NCBI RefSeq assembly: GCF_020515525.1
Contig: NZ_JAIYEP010000032.1
Span: forward strand, 1 to 46,174
Direction: 5' to 3'
Length of the DNA: 46,174 nt
From: Rhodococcus yananensis
Lineage (GTDB): Bacteria; Actinomycetota; Actinomycetes; Mycobacteriales; Mycobacteriaceae
Below the pieces are notes generated by a model that was not told where the DNA came from, did not search any database, and worked only from the letters and a program-made list of their open reading frames with translations. This document shows positions 1-8,671 of this stretch, in pieces (within the stretch, counting starts at the first letter, position 1; each line of letters begins with the position of its first letter). The translations under genes were made by a program, and so were the position numbers.

Positions 1-1847
1 GGCAGGTTCACCAGGAACCCGAACACCCCCGCCCCCACGAAGTTCCAGAACCCCACCGCAACGAGGAACATCACCGCCCAGCGGTGCGGGAACGGCTTGT
101 CGCTGCGCGACTGCTGCCGCGCCCCGAGTTGCAGGAACGTCCATGCTTCGACGGTGAGGAACGTCAGCGGCAACACTTCGAGTGCGGAGAACACGGCGCC
201 GAGGGCGGTGTGTTCGACGGGTGTTCCCGAAAAATACAGGTGATGCATCGTGCCGATCACACCGCCGGCCGAATACAGGATCACATCCAAGAAGATGATC
301 TGAATGGCGATCTTCCGACGCACCACCCCGAGCATCACGAAGATGTAGGCCACCATCACCGTGGTGAACAACTCCAAGAAGTCCTCGACCCACAGGTGCA
401 CCACCCAGAACCGCCAGAACTCCGCGACCGTCAGATGCGTCTGCGTCCCGGCGAGCATCCCGACCGCATAGAACCCCGGAATCGCCAGACCCGCGTAGAG
501 GAACAACCACGGCATGTTCAACCGATGCTCGGTCTTCAACCGCGAACGGATCGCCCGATAGATGATCGCGATCCACAGGAACAACCCCACCACCAACAGC
601 GCCTGCCACACCCGCGGCAGATCCAGATACTCCCACTGCTGATCGAACAGCGGCGACCCCGCCGCCCAGTCCGGACCGAAGATCGAGATCGCCTCACTGG
701 CCAGGGAACCGAACACCACCAGCGCGACCGCACCGAACAGCGCCCACACCAACCAGTGCTGCCGCCGCGGTTCCCGCCCCGCGATGATCGGCGCGAGGTA
801 GATACCCGCGGCCAGGAACGCCGCAGCCGTCCACAGCAACGACAACTGCACGTGCCAGGTGCGTGCCAGGTTGAACGGCAGGACCTGCGCGAGATCGATC
901 CCGAAGAAGCTGGTCAGATCCGCGCGGTAGTGCTCGATCGCCGCTCCCAGCAGTGCCTGGCCGAGGAACAACACCGCGACGACGAGGAAGAACCACGCGG
1001 TGACCTTCTGCGCCTTGGTGATCTGCACCTCGCCGGGCTGCCGGAACGCGAGCGCGGGTTGTTCGGCGGCGTGCCAGCCGATCTTCTTGCTCCACCGTCC
1101 GTACACGGCGAACAACACGCCCAGGCCACCGATCAACGCGACCAAGGAAATGCCCGACCAGACGAGGATGTCCGCGGTCGGGGTGTTGTCCACGCGCGAT
1201 TCGGGCGGCCAGTTGTTGGTGTACGAGTAGTCGTGGCCGGGACGTTCGGCGGCACCGGCCCACGCGGTCCACGAGAAGAACGAGGTCAGGTCGTGGATCT
1301 GCTGCTCATCGGTGATCATCTCCGGCAGCAGCCCGTATTCGGTGCTGTCGGTGCCGAAGAAGTCCGCGTAGTACTGCGTCGCGGCGTCGAACGCGGCGAC
1401 CTGCTCGGCGGTGAATTCGAGGATCCCGGTGTCCTCGTCGTAGCGGTTCTCCCGCAGCATCTGCGACACCGCTTCCGACGGGTCCTGCACGCCGGTCTCG
1501 TCGAGTTGGCCGCGGATGTGCTCGGCGGACAGGCGCAGGTATTCGGCGGTGTAGTCCGGTCCGAGGTAGCCGCCGTGGCCCATCACCGAGCCGTACTGTT
1601 GCAGGCCGCGGCGCAGGAAGATCTGCTGGCCCTCGGTGATCTCCTCCGCGGTGTAGACCACCTCGCCGGTGGGCCCGATCACCTTGTCGGGCAACGGCAT
1701 CGAATCGGTGTAGGTCCGTAGCGCCAGCAATCCCATCACGAAGAACCCGAACACCATCACCAGAACAACACCCTGGACCCATCCCTTGGACAGGTTCAGG
1801 TCCACACCCCGCACCGATCCACCACTGGTATCCGACCGTCGCGCCAT
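1..1847 (-). CDS. norB: Quinol-dependent nitric oxide reductase (qNOR), C-terminus beyond window
   Basis: This is a partial gene read from an ATG at 1847 leftwards off the window; 615 codons are visible and the family is usually about 750 residues. The product is an inner-membrane haem-copper-type enzyme that reduces 2 NO to N2O with electrons from the quinol pool. The sequence shows an N-terminal membrane segment (about residues 24-43), a soluble cytochrome c-like region typical of the single-subunit quinol form, then many hydrophobic segments. The RTWHVQLSLLW motif (His at about residue 332) fits a conserved haem-ligand helix of NorB. The start is supported by a GGGAGG ribosome site 5 bases upstream. 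No norC or norD/Q gene is visible. NO detoxification is more likely than full denitrification. The subtype is inferred from the N-terminal extension. Confidence 0.9.
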   Translation of the reverse strand, partial: MARRSDTSGGSVRGVDLNLSKGWVQGVVLVMVFGFFVMGLLALRTYTDSMPLPDKVIGPTGEVVYTAEEITEGQQIFLRRGLQQYGSVMGHGGYLGPDYTAEYLRLSAEHIRGQLDETGVQDPSEAVSQMLRENRYDEDTGILEFTAEQVAAFDAATQYYADFFGTDSTEYGLLPEMITDEQQIHDLTSFFSWTAWAGAAERPGHDYSYTNNWPPESRVDNTPTADILVWSGISLVALIGGLGVLFAVYGRWSKKIGWHAAEQPALAFRQPGEVQITKAQKVTAWFFLVVAVLFLGQALLGAAIEHYRADLTSFFGIDLAQVLPFNLARTWHVQLSLLWTAAAFLAAGIYLAPIIAGREPRRQHWLVWALFGAVALVVFGSLASEAISIFGPDWAAGSPLFDQQWEYLDLPRVWQALLVVGLFLWIAIIYRAIRSRLKTEHRLNMPWLFLYAGLAIPGFYAVGMLAGTQTHLTVAEFWRFWVVHLWVEDFLELFTTVMVAYIFVMLGVVRRKIAIQIIFLDVILYSAGGVIGTMHHLYFSGTPVEHTALGAVFSALEVLPLTFLTVEAWTFLQLGARQQSRSDKPFPHRWAVMFLVAVGFWNFVGAGVFGFLVNL

Positions 1848-1874
1848 CGTCCCTCCCATCTCCTCGCCTGCCGC

Positions 1875-1902
1875 GATATAACCACGGTAAAAGCTGTGTA
1901 AA
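1875..1902 (-). promoter_or_regulatory. Candidate norB promoter
   Basis: On the minus strand TTTACA (1902-1897) is followed after 16 bases by TATATC (1880-1875), about 28 bases before the norB start. The segment is unusually A/T-rich for this genome. The nearby TTGAT/ATCAA half-site at about 1914-1918 lacks its partner, so no FNR/NnrR or NsrR site can be claimed. Confidence 0.45.
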
Positions 1903-1978
1903 TTCGGAACTTGTTGATACCACGTGCATTACAGATTTGTCGAGCCGCCCCTCGCCACCCCGGACGGATCGACCGCAA

Positions 1979-2166
1979 GGTGTCCGGACTCACCGGCCGG
2001 ACACCGATGTCCGGGGCTAGGATGCGCAGAAGACACACAGCATCCCGACGGTGAGTGGACCCGCGACATCGGGCGATTCCGCATACCCTCCGCACGACCG
2101 AACAGCGAACCCACGTCACCGTCGCATCGACGTGGACCCGCCGACGTGCACAATCTCACCGTCGGG
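1979..2166. repeat. Structured intergenic region with nested inverted repeats
   Basis: The 343-bp gap between norB and rarD (1848-2190) has no convincing gene but holds several perfect inverted repeats. One is a 9-bp hairpin (1979-1987 with 1997-2005). A second has 12-bp arms CCCGACGGTGAG (2044-2055) and CTCACCGTCGGG (2155-2166). A third is a 7-bp hairpin CCACGTC/GACGTGG (2111-2117 with 2129-2135) nested inside the second. A direct repeat GTGGACCCGC-like also occurs twice in it. It lies downstream of rarD and upstream of norB, so it could be a terminator region, a leader element or a small RNA. No known RNA family was recognised. Confidence 0.45.
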
Positions 2167-2190
2167 CAGACAACCCGACCGGCACGCGCG

Positions 2191-3132
2191 TCACCGGCGG
2201 CGCGCGTCCCCCCCGGCACCGGCGATCGCGGCCCGCGAGGTGCGGCGCGCGCGAACCAGCGCATCGGCGCTGTAGATCCCCAGCGCCACCCAGATGAGCC
2301 CGAACCCGATCCACCGCGACGCCGGCATGTCCTCGTGCAGCACCAACACACCCCACGCCATCTGCAGGCTCGGCGTCAGATACTGCAGCATGCCCAGCGT
2401 CGCCAGCGGCACCCGCTGGGCGGCGGCCCCGAACAGCAGCAGTGGCACGGCGGTGACAAGCCCCGCCGAAACGAGCAGCGCGGAATGCCCGCCGCCGTGC
2501 CCGAAGAACGTGCCGGTGCCCGTCACCGCGAGGAACACCAGGTAGCCGACGGCGAACGGCGCCGCGACCACCCCCTCACCGGCCAACGACGTACGCGGAT
2601 CCAGCGGAACGATCTTCTTGATCACCCCGTACGTGGCGAACGACAACGCGAGCGTCAGCGCGATGATCGGCGGCCGGCCGTAGTCGACGGTGATCACCAC
2701 GACCGCCGACGCCGCGACGACGAGCGCGATCACCTGCGGGGTCCGCAGTCTCTCCCGAAAGAACAACACCCCGAACAGGACGCTCACCAGCGGATTGATG
2801 AAGTATCCGAGGGCCGTCTCGACCACCCGGCCCGACACCACCCCGTAGATGTAGACACCCCAGTTCACCGCTATCGCCGACGACGCGGCAGCAACAAGGA
2901 GCCAGGTGCGTGCGCCCAATCCGCGCAGTGCGCCGAGCCGCCCCAGCACCGCAAGCAGGATCAGCATGAGCACGAGCGTCCACACCACCCGGTGTGCCAG
3001 GATCTCCACCGCACCCGACGGTTCGAGAAGACCGAAGAACGCGGGAAACATTCCCCACGACAGATACGCCCCGAGCCCGCAGAGCACGCCTGCCCGCTCG
3101 AACCCTCGACGCCCCTGATCCTTCGGTACCAC
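2191..3132 (-). CDS. rarD: RarD family EamA-type transporter
   Basis: The 313-residue product is a predicted ten-helix inner-membrane permease of the drug/metabolite transporter superfamily. The opening GVLCGLGAYLSWGMFPAFF, then AVEILAHRVVWTL and a second EamA half with GMLQYLTPSLQMAWGVL, is diagnostic of RarD. RarD proteins are often annotated as chloramphenicol-sensitive protein; the natural substrate is unsettled. Length is normal for the family. The start is a GTG at 3132 with a GAGG-like ribosome site just upstream. It marks the left edge of the accessory island. Confidence 0.9.
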   Translation of the reverse strand: MVPKDQGRRGFERAGVLCGLGAYLSWGMFPAFFGLLEPSGAVEILAHRVVWTLVLMLILLAVLGRLGALRGLGARTWLLVAAASSAIAVNWGVYIYGVVSGRVVETALGYFINPLVSVLFGVLFFRERLRTPQVIALVVAASAVVVITVDYGRPPIIALTLALSFATYGVIKKIVPLDPRTSLAGEGVVAAPFAVGYLVFLAVTGTGTFFGHGGGHSALLVSAGLVTAVPLLLFGAAAQRVPLATLGMLQYLTPSLQMAWGVLVLHEDMPASRWIGFGLIWVALGIYSADALVRARRTSRAAIAGAGGDARRR

Positions 3133-3143
3133 CGCCTCACCCT

Positions 3144-3159
3144 ACGGGTTCGGACCCGT
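3144..3159. terminator. Small hairpin beside rarD start
   Basis: ACGGGT and ACCCGT (6 bp) flank a TCGG tetraloop. It lies between rarD and the XRE gene, in the direction of XRE transcription, and may end or weaken readthrough. There is no clear T tract, so the role is uncertain. Confidence 0.3.
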
Positions 3160-3163
3160 CGGT

Positions 3164-3218
3164 GAGTGTGCAGTTCTGGTTGCCTGCAACGCGAAAATGC
3201 AACAACACCTGCACACTC
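3164..3218. repeat. 55-bp imperfect palindrome
   Basis: The outer arms GAGTGTGCAG (3164-3173) and CTGCACACTC (3209-3218) pair perfectly over 10 bp. After a 5-base mismatch the inner arms GTTGC (3179-3183) and GCAAC (3199-3203) also pair. The middle carries a repeated TGCAAC. It begins 18 bases beyond the stop of the truncated XRE gene and could be its terminator or a dispersed palindromic (REP/MITE-like) element. No second copy was found in the window. Confidence 0.5.
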
Positions 3219-3235
3219 GACCGCCGGGACCGGCG

Positions 3236-3403
3236 TCAGCCGAGCTTCGCCTCGAGGTTCGAGATCTGATTGCGGTGCATGCCCGTCAGCAACCCGAGGG
3301 CTTCCTGCGACAGGCCCCTGCGCTTGCGGAGCCACCGCAGACGTTGCGCGAACGACAGGCCGAAGCTCACCCACACGAGGTCGCTCTCGGTCTTGTTCGC
3401 CAC
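3236..3403 (-). CDS. Short XRE-type helix-turn-helix regulator, apparently truncated
   Basis: From a GTG at 3403 the product is 55 residues. The segment FAQRLRWLRKRRG-LSQEALGLLTG-MHRNQISNLE is a clear XRE fold: helix 1, helix 2 and recognition helix 3. XRE domains normally continue with helices 4 and 5 (for example, repeat-containing tail segments ending in L..ALAR AL-like residues). Here the protein ends four residues after NLE, and a 55-bp palindrome starts just beyond, so the 3' end may have been lost. An in-frame start at 3475 would overlap the divergent helicase gene and both operators. The GTG at 3403 with GGTGAG upstream is therefore preferred. Its position beside the shared palindromes suggests it is their repressor (inference). 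Confidence 0.6.
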   Translation of the reverse strand: MANKTESDLVWVSFGLSFAQRLRWLRKRRGLSQEALGLLTGMHRNQISNLEAKLG

Positions 3404-3422
3404 GGAACTCACCGTGTCCGAC

Positions 3423-3438
3423 GCACAACGTATTGTCT
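3423..3438. promoter_or_regulatory. Island operator O1
   Basis: GCACAACGTATTGTCT matches GCACAA-N4-TTGTGC with one degenerate end. It lies between the divergent XRE and helicase starts and contains the hexamer TATTGT (3431-3436), a plausible -10 box for the helicase gene. Confidence 0.6.
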
Positions 3439-3454
3439 GCACACCCCGTTGTGC
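3439..3454. promoter_or_regulatory. Island operator O2
   Basis: GCACACCCCGTTGTGC sits directly next to O1 and 2 bases after the possible -10 TATTGT. Extended by one base on each side it has perfect TGCACA/TGTGCA arms. It ends 14 bases before the helicase GTG. Confidence 0.65.
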
Positions 3455-3468
3455 ACCAGGAGAGATCT

Positions 3469-6400
3469 GTGACACCGCCCGACTTCACCGACCTGACCAG
3501 CGGCATCGTGCTCCACGGCGTCCGATCCGACGCCGTGACCATCCTGGCCGTCACCCGCCACGGATCCGACGTCGCGACCGTCGTGTTCCGCGAGGCATCG
3601 GGCGTCACCGGCGAGCAACTGATCTACCGCGACGACCTCGCGGGGCTGACGATCGTGCCGACCACCGCGCGGTGGTCGTTCACCGGCGACGGCGCCGACT
3701 TCCGCCTGGCCGCGGAGGCGCTACGCATCCGGATGGCGGGCCTGCACGACCCGATGCTCGCCGTGTCGTCGAGCGCGGTCCAGCCGCTCCCCCACCAGAT
3801 CCGCGCGGTCTACGGGGAACTGTTGCCGCGCATGCCTCTGCGCTTCCTGCTCGCGGACGACCCCGGTGCCGGCAAGACCATCATGGCCGGTCTCTACGCG
3901 AAGGAACTGATCCTGCGCGGCGACCTCACCCGGATGCTCGTGATCGCACCCGGTGGTCTCGTCGAACAGTGGCAGGACGAGCTCGCCGACAAGTTCGGCA
4001 TCGCCACCACCCTGCTCACCCGCGACCTCGTGTCCGCCGCACCCGACGGCAACCCCTTCACGGGCAATCCGATGCTCGTCGCCCGCATGGATCAACTCGC
4101 CCGCGACGAGGATCTGCTCGGGCACCTGGCAGCGAGCCGGTGGGACCTGGTGATCGTCGACGAAGCGCACCGCATGTCCGCGAACTGGTGGGGCGGCGAA
4201 CTGCGCGTGACCAAGCGGTACGCCCTCGGGAAGATGCTCGACGGGATCACACGGCACCTGCTGTTGATGACCGCTACACCGCATTCGGGCAGCGAGGAGA
4301 ACTACCAGGCCTTCCTGGCGTTGCTCGACCCCGACCGCTTCGAAGGCCGCTACCGTCCCGGCGCGCACTCCACCGACACCGGCGGGTTGATGCGGCGCAT
4401 GGTCAAGGAGGAACTCCTCACCTTCGACGGCAAACCACTGTTTCCCGAACGGGTCGCCGAAACCGTGCCCTATCGGCTCTCCGGCGCCGAACAGGAGTTG
4501 TACGAGGCGGTCACCCGCTACGTCCGGGAGGAGATGAACCGGGCCGACGCACTGCCCGACAGCCCGCGCACCCGCACCGTCGGATTCGCGCTCACCGTCC
4601 TGCAGCGGCGCCTCGCGTCGAGCACCCACGCCATCCTGCGCTCGCTCGTCCGTCGTCGCGCACGACTCACGACGCGACGCGCCGAACTGCTCGCGCCCCG
4701 GAGTGCGCCGACGTCGGGCGAAGAAGACTGGTCGAAACTGTCGGACCCGGACGAACTGAACGCCGCCGAACTCGAGGATCTCGAGGAGGACGTGGTCGAC
4801 GCGGCGACCGCGGCGCGGTCCGCCGCCGAACTCGACGCCGAGATCACCGCGCTCGGCGAACTCGTCGACCTCGCCACCGCCGTCCGCGACGCCGGTGAGG
4901 ACCGCAAATGGGTCGAACTGCGGTCACTGCTGCTCGACCGTCGCCTCCTACGCGACGACGACGGCAATCCCCGCAAACTCATCGTCTTCACCGAACACCG
5001 CGACACCCTCGACTACCTGCACGAGCGCATCAGTTCGGTGCTGGGCCGCGACGATGCCGTCCTGACCATCCACGGCGGGACACGCCGCGAGGATCGTCGG
5101 CGGGTACGAGAGGAGTTCACCCACGACCCGCGTCGCCTCGTCCTCCTCGCCACCGACGCCGCCGGTGAGGGCCTCAACCTCCAGGCCGCCCACTTGATGA
5201 TCAACTACGATCTGCCGTGGAATCCGAATCGGCTCGAGCAGCGCTTCGGCCGCATCCACCGCATCGGGCAACGGCACGTGTGCCGACTGTGGAACCTCGT
5301 CGCCGACGACACCCGCGAAGGTCAGGTGTTCACGCGGCTGCTCGAGAAGATGGAACAGCAACGCCGCGCCTACGGCGGCCGGCTGTTCGATGTCCTCGGC
5401 GAAGCCTTCACCGACCGGCCCCTGCGCGAGTTGCTCCTCGACGCGATCCGCTACGGCGACGACCCGGCCGTCCGCGACCGCCTCGACCGGGTACTCGACG
5501 AGGAAGTCTCCCACGGCCTGTCGGATCTTCTCGAGGAGCGTGCTCTGGCGCGTGAGGCACTCGATCCGCACGAGGTGCAGCGGCTCCGCAGGCAGATGGA
5601 CGAAGCCCGGGCACGCCGGCTGCAGCCGCACTACATCGAGCTGTTCTTCCGCGAAGCGTTCACCCGGCTCGGTGGGCGACTCACCCCGCGTGAACGGGGC
5701 AGGTTCGAGATCAGCCATGTTCCGGCAGTACTGCGGGACCATCAGCCGATCGGCGCGTGGCGTCCGCTGGCCGGGCGGTACGAGCGGGTGACCTTCGAAC
5801 CCGAACTCGTCGACGGCACCGTGCGCGCGGCACTGCTGGCGCCGGGTCATCCGTTGCTCGACACCGTCCTCGATCTGGCCCTCGAGCGGCACGGAGATGT
5901 GCTGCGCAGCGGCGCGGTGCTGATCGACCGCAACGATCCCGGGACCGCGGCCCGCCTCGTCGTCGCCCTGACCAGCGAGATCGTCGACGGCACCGGAACC
6001 ATGGTGAGCAAACGGTTCTCGTTCGTCACGCTCGGTGCCGACGGTGCGGTCGCCGATGCGGGACCGGCCCCCTACCTGGATGCCGAACCGCTGACCGGTC
6101 ACCGGGATGTGGTCGCCGCGGTACTCGACGAACCGTGGCTGGCGCAGGGCGTCGAGGAGATTGCCTCCCGGTGGGCGATCGTCCACGACCAGCCTCAGCA
6201 CCTCGAACAGGTGCGGGCGCGGCTGGTGCCGCAGATCGACAAGGCGCGCAGTGCCGTGCGGTCGCGGCTCATCCAGCAGATCAACCACCTCGACGGTGAG
6301 GCCGCTCGGCTGCGCGACGAGCAGGCCGCAGGCAAGGCCGCGAAGGTGCGGGTGTCGCCGGAACGGCTCCGCTCCCACGCCCGCGAACTCGAAGCTCGCC

Positions 6401-6927
6401 TCGAGGCGAGGGTCGCGCGCCTCGACGCCGAGTCGCGGTTGTCGGCGAAACCACCCCGCACCGTCGGGGCCGCGCTGATCCTCCCGGCCGGGCTGGTCGC
6501 CGCCACGGTTCCGGAGGCGGTGGCGGCGCACGCGGTCGACACCGAAGGCGTCGAACGGCGTGCGGTGGACGCGGTGCTGGCGGCGGAACGGAGGCTGGGC
6601 CGCGAGCCGGAGGAAATGCCGCACAACAACAAGGGATTCGACATCCGTTCGCATTCCGGGGAGACACCCACCGTGTTCGTGGAGGTCAAGGGCCGCCTCG
6701 CCGGGGCCGAGGACTTCTTCGTCACCTACAACGAGGTGCTGTACGGGAAGAACGCCGGGGCGCAGCACCGCCTCGCGTTGGTCGAGGTGCATCCCGAGGG
6801 CGCGCACCTCGACCGGGTCCGGTACATCGTCGACGCGTTCGCGAACATCGAAATGGGATCGTTCGCGGCCACCGGGGTGCGCGGCGACTGGGCGCGCGAA
6901 TGGGCGCGGGGCGTCGAACCGATCTGA
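3469..6927 (+). CDS. SNF2-family helicase with C-terminal DUF3883 (nuclease-like) domain
   Basis: This is a 1152-residue superfamily-2 ATPase, probably a DNA translocase of a defence or modification system. After a roughly 110-residue N-terminus come Walker A DDPGAGKT (about residue 130), the DEAH box (about 231), TATPHS (about 268), and a C-terminal helicase lobe with TDAAGEGLNLQ and RIHRIGQ (about 597). A long charged region leads to a C-terminal domain with GFDI (about 1055) and VEVKGR (about 1071). These match DUF3883 and the D...ExK pattern of PD-(D/E)XK nucleases. The GTG at 3469 is chosen because AGGAG lies 6 bases upstream and helicase-like sequence begins there; the open frame extends further upstream but that part is not protein-like. 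It meets the next gene convergently with a 7-bp gap. Confidence 0.9.
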   Translation: MTPPDFTDLTSGIVLHGVRSDAVTILAVTRHGSDVATVVFREASGVTGEQLIYRDDLAGLTIVPTTARWSFTGDGADFRLAAEALRIRMAGLHDPMLAVSSSAVQPLPHQIRAVYGELLPRMPLRFLLADDPGAGKTIMAGLYAKELILRGDLTRMLVIAPGGLVEQWQDELADKFGIATTLLTRDLVSAAPDGNPFTGNPMLVARMDQLARDEDLLGHLAASRWDLVIVDEAHRMSANWWGGELRVTKRYALGKMLDGITRHLLLMTATPHSGSEENYQAFLALLDPDRFEGRYRPGAHSTDTGGLMRRMVKEELLTFDGKPLFPERVAETVPYRLSGAEQELYEAVTRYVREEMNRADALPDSPRTRTVGFALTVLQRRLASSTHAILRSLVRRRARLTTRRAELLAPRSAPTSGEEDWSKLSDPDELNAAELEDLEEDVVDAATAARSAAELDAEITALGELVDLATAVRDAGEDRKWVELRSLLLDRRLLRDDDGNPRKLIVFTEHRDTLDYLHERISSVLGRDDAVLTIHGGTRREDRRRVREEFTHDPRRLVLLATDAAGEGLNLQAAHLMINYDLPWNPNRLEQRFGRIHRIGQRHVCRLWNLVADDTREGQVFTRLLEKMEQQRRAYGGRLFDVLGEAFTDRPLRELLLDAIRYGDDPAVRDRLDRVLDEEVSHGLSDLLEERALAREALDPHEVQRLRRQMDEARARRLQPHYIELFFREAFTRLGGRLTPRERGRFEISHVPAVLRDHQPIGAWRPLAGRYERVTFEPELVDGTVRAALLAPGHPLLDTVLDLALERHGDVLRSGAVLIDRNDPGTAARLVVALTSEIVDGTGTMVSKRFSFVTLGADGAVADAGPAPYLDAEPLTGHRDVVAAVLDEPWLAQGVEEIASRWAIVHDQPQHLEQVRARLVPQIDKARSAVRSRLIQQINHLDGEAARLRDEQAAGKAAKVRVSPERLRSHARELEARLEARVARLDAESRLSAKPPRTVGAALILPAGLVAATVPEAVAAHAVDTEGVERRAVDAVLAAERRLGREPEEMPHNNKGFDIRSHSGETPTVFVEVKGRLAGAEDFFVTYNEVLYGKNAGAQHRLALVEVHPEGAHLDRVRYIVDAFANIEMGSFAATGVRGDWAREWARGVEPI

Positions 6928-6934
6928 CGGCGCG

Positions 6935-8623
6935 CTACAGGCCGAGGGCTTCCCGCAGGCGTCGCGCGCTCATCGTCCCCGGTCGTTCGTCGTCGGGCAT
7001 GCTGCCGAGGAGGTTGAGCAGATCGTCGCGGCGGGTCGGATCTGCCGCGGCCTGTCGCGGGGTCAGGCCGTCGAGTGCCGGGATCTGTTCGTCGAGCCAC
7101 TGCTGCTCGTACGCCCGGATCTTCTCGTCGAGAAGTGCCGCGATCTCCGGGTCGTCGAGGTCGGGTTGCGGCGCCGGCCCGGACATTGCGCCCGCACGCC
7201 TCTCCGCGATCATCTGGGCGGCCGGGACCCTCCCCTCGCGCACCAGCGTGGCGCCCGGTGCGGCGCCGAGCACCAGGTGAACCATGTCCTCGTAATCGAA
7301 TTCACTCATCGCATCGACTTTGATCGTCCACGGATCGCGCGAGGTGTCGAGTACGACGACACCGAGCACGCGGTCGCCCTCGGTCCACGTCCACTCGTCG
7401 TCGTGCGCCGCACCGAAGCGGCGGCTGAGTTTGCGTCGGAGCGTCGACGACGGTGCGACCGTCCATGCCGACGAACAGAAGACCATCGGTTCTCCGGAAG
7501 CCGTCACGAACTGCGGTGGCCCGAACCGGGCGCTGAGGAATGCCACGAGCTGTTCTGGGGTCGCCTCGTCGTCGTCGAGGAGGTCGAGGAGGGGTTCGCG
7601 CTGCGGCAGCGAGACGGGTTCGGCGCCGCCGAAGATGTTCCAGACTCCCTCACCGACGGGCACCACCCGTGCGCAGTAGAACTCTCCTGCCCGCACCTGC
7701 CGGGTCGCCGCGCGTTCGGTGACGTCGATGCGGTCGCCGGTGCGCACGGCGCGCATGGTCATGCCCGCACCGGGGCGGACGTCCTCGACCTCGAACAGGG
7801 AACGCTCGATCAGCAGCCACTGCTGGGCCAGGAGTTGTTCGTCCGCGGGCAGGAGCGGGCCGCGGACGGCGATGAACTCGGCGAACGCGCCGCAGTCGAA
7901 CAGCACGACGTCCCAGACGAAGTCGTCGAGTCCGTCCTGAAGGTCGCTGTCGCCGGCGAGCCTCGGTGCGATCCGGATGCTCGCGAGTTCGACCAGGTGA
8001 TCACGATGATGCTGCGACTGCTCGAGGTATTGCCCCGCCTTCTCGTACAACCAGCGGGCGCGCTCGACGAGCGAGTACTCACGGTCGTCGCGGTATCGGA
8101 GCAGCACGTCGAACATCGGGTGTTCGCGCCCTCCGGGAATCCGGTCGTAGAGCGCGAGCCCGCGGAGCGCATCGCCGCGGTCGGAGGCGTACTGGGCCAG
8201 TCGCAGCAGCGCCGGGACGAACTCGCCGTCGGCGGTACACGAGCGTTCGAAGTGGCCTTCGGCATCGTCGATACGGCCCACTGCTTCGGCGGCGAGACCG
8301 ATGATCCACCGCATCGCCGCGGTGATCTGCGCGGGGCCGTGTTCGAGCAGCCACCGGGCGGCCTCGGCGATCGACTCGGGTTCGGTGCCGAAAATCTCGA
8401 ACACCGCATTCGCGACGCCGGTCGCAACAGCGGGGTCGGCGAGGTCGGCGAACAGGTCGGGTCCGAACAGATTCCAGGTGTCGACCGACCTGCGGGTGGC
8501 ATCGGCATCACCGGCACGGGAGCTGACGAGGGTGATGAACGCCGTCACCGCCGGGAGCGCATCGGCGCGCACCCCCAGGCTCGTCGCTAGCCGCTGGTCA
8601 TCGCCCGCTCCCCATTGCGTCAT
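6935..8623 (-). CDS. 562-aa protein resembling SEC-C-associated proteins, island component
   Basis: The first half is Ala/Leu-rich helical sequence with TPR-like spacing (for example AEGHFERSCTADGEFVPALLRLAQ). A middle segment, VRTGDRIDVTERAATRQVRAG through ARVVPVGEGVWNIFGG, resembles a small domain common in actinobacterial SEC-C-containing proteins. The C-terminus has LDEQIPALDGLTPRQAAADP, a recurring tail of that family. No cysteine-rich SEC-C motif is visible, so the metal-binding part is missing or absent in this branch. No catalytic motif is recognised. It is convergent with the helicase gene and divergent from the methyltransferase gene, with operators between the latter two. A structural or adaptor role in the system is inference. 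The ribosome site at 8623 is weak. Confidence 0.8.
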   Translation of the reverse strand: MTQWGAGDDQRLATSLGVRADALPAVTAFITLVSSRAGDADATRRSVDTWNLFGPDLFADLADPAVATGVANAVFEIFGTEPESIAEAARWLLEHGPAQITAAMRWIIGLAAEAVGRIDDAEGHFERSCTADGEFVPALLRLAQYASDRGDALRGLALYDRIPGGREHPMFDVLLRYRDDREYSLVERARWLYEKAGQYLEQSQHHRDHLVELASIRIAPRLAGDSDLQDGLDDFVWDVVLFDCGAFAEFIAVRGPLLPADEQLLAQQWLLIERSLFEVEDVRPGAGMTMRAVRTGDRIDVTERAATRQVRAGEFYCARVVPVGEGVWNIFGGAEPVSLPQREPLLDLLDDDEATPEQLVAFLSARFGPPQFVTASGEPMVFCSSAWTVAPSSTLRRKLSRRFGAAHDDEWTWTEGDRVLGVVVLDTSRDPWTIKVDAMSEFDYEDMVHLVLGAAPGATLVREGRVPAAQMIAERRAGAMSGPAPQPDLDDPEIAALLDEKIRAYEQQWLDEQIPALDGLTPRQAAADPTRRDDLLNLLGSMPDDERPGTMSARRLREALGL

Positions 8624-8663
8624 GCCCGCGACGGTACCTGCGCAGGCCGACAGCGACCCCGAC

Positions 8664-8669
8664 TATGCT
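8664..8669 (+). promoter_or_regulatory. Candidate -10 box of the DUF1156 gene
   Basis: TATGCT lies 2 bases before operator O3 and 65 bases before the methyltransferase ATG. The predicted transcription start (about 8676) falls inside the operator. No clear -35 element is seen. Confidence 0.4.
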
Positions 8670-8671
8670 CC

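Noticed and set aside
84-1721. A 545-codon open frame on the plus strand opposite norB
   Set aside because: Its protein is His/Arg/Gln-rich without domains, while the minus strand reads as a clear qNOR; it is a shadow of a GC-rich gene.
1908-1935. FNR/NnrR-type site upstream of norB
   Set aside because: Only one TTGAT half-site is present; the second half is missing.
1924-3165. A 413-codon plus-strand frame opposite rarD
   Set aside because: Low-complexity Arg/His/Pro product antisense to a recognisable transporter.
6560-8590. A 676-codon plus-strand frame over the 562-aa gene
   Set aside because: It begins inside the helicase in another frame and has no domain; the minus-strand protein shows family motifs and operator-linked context.
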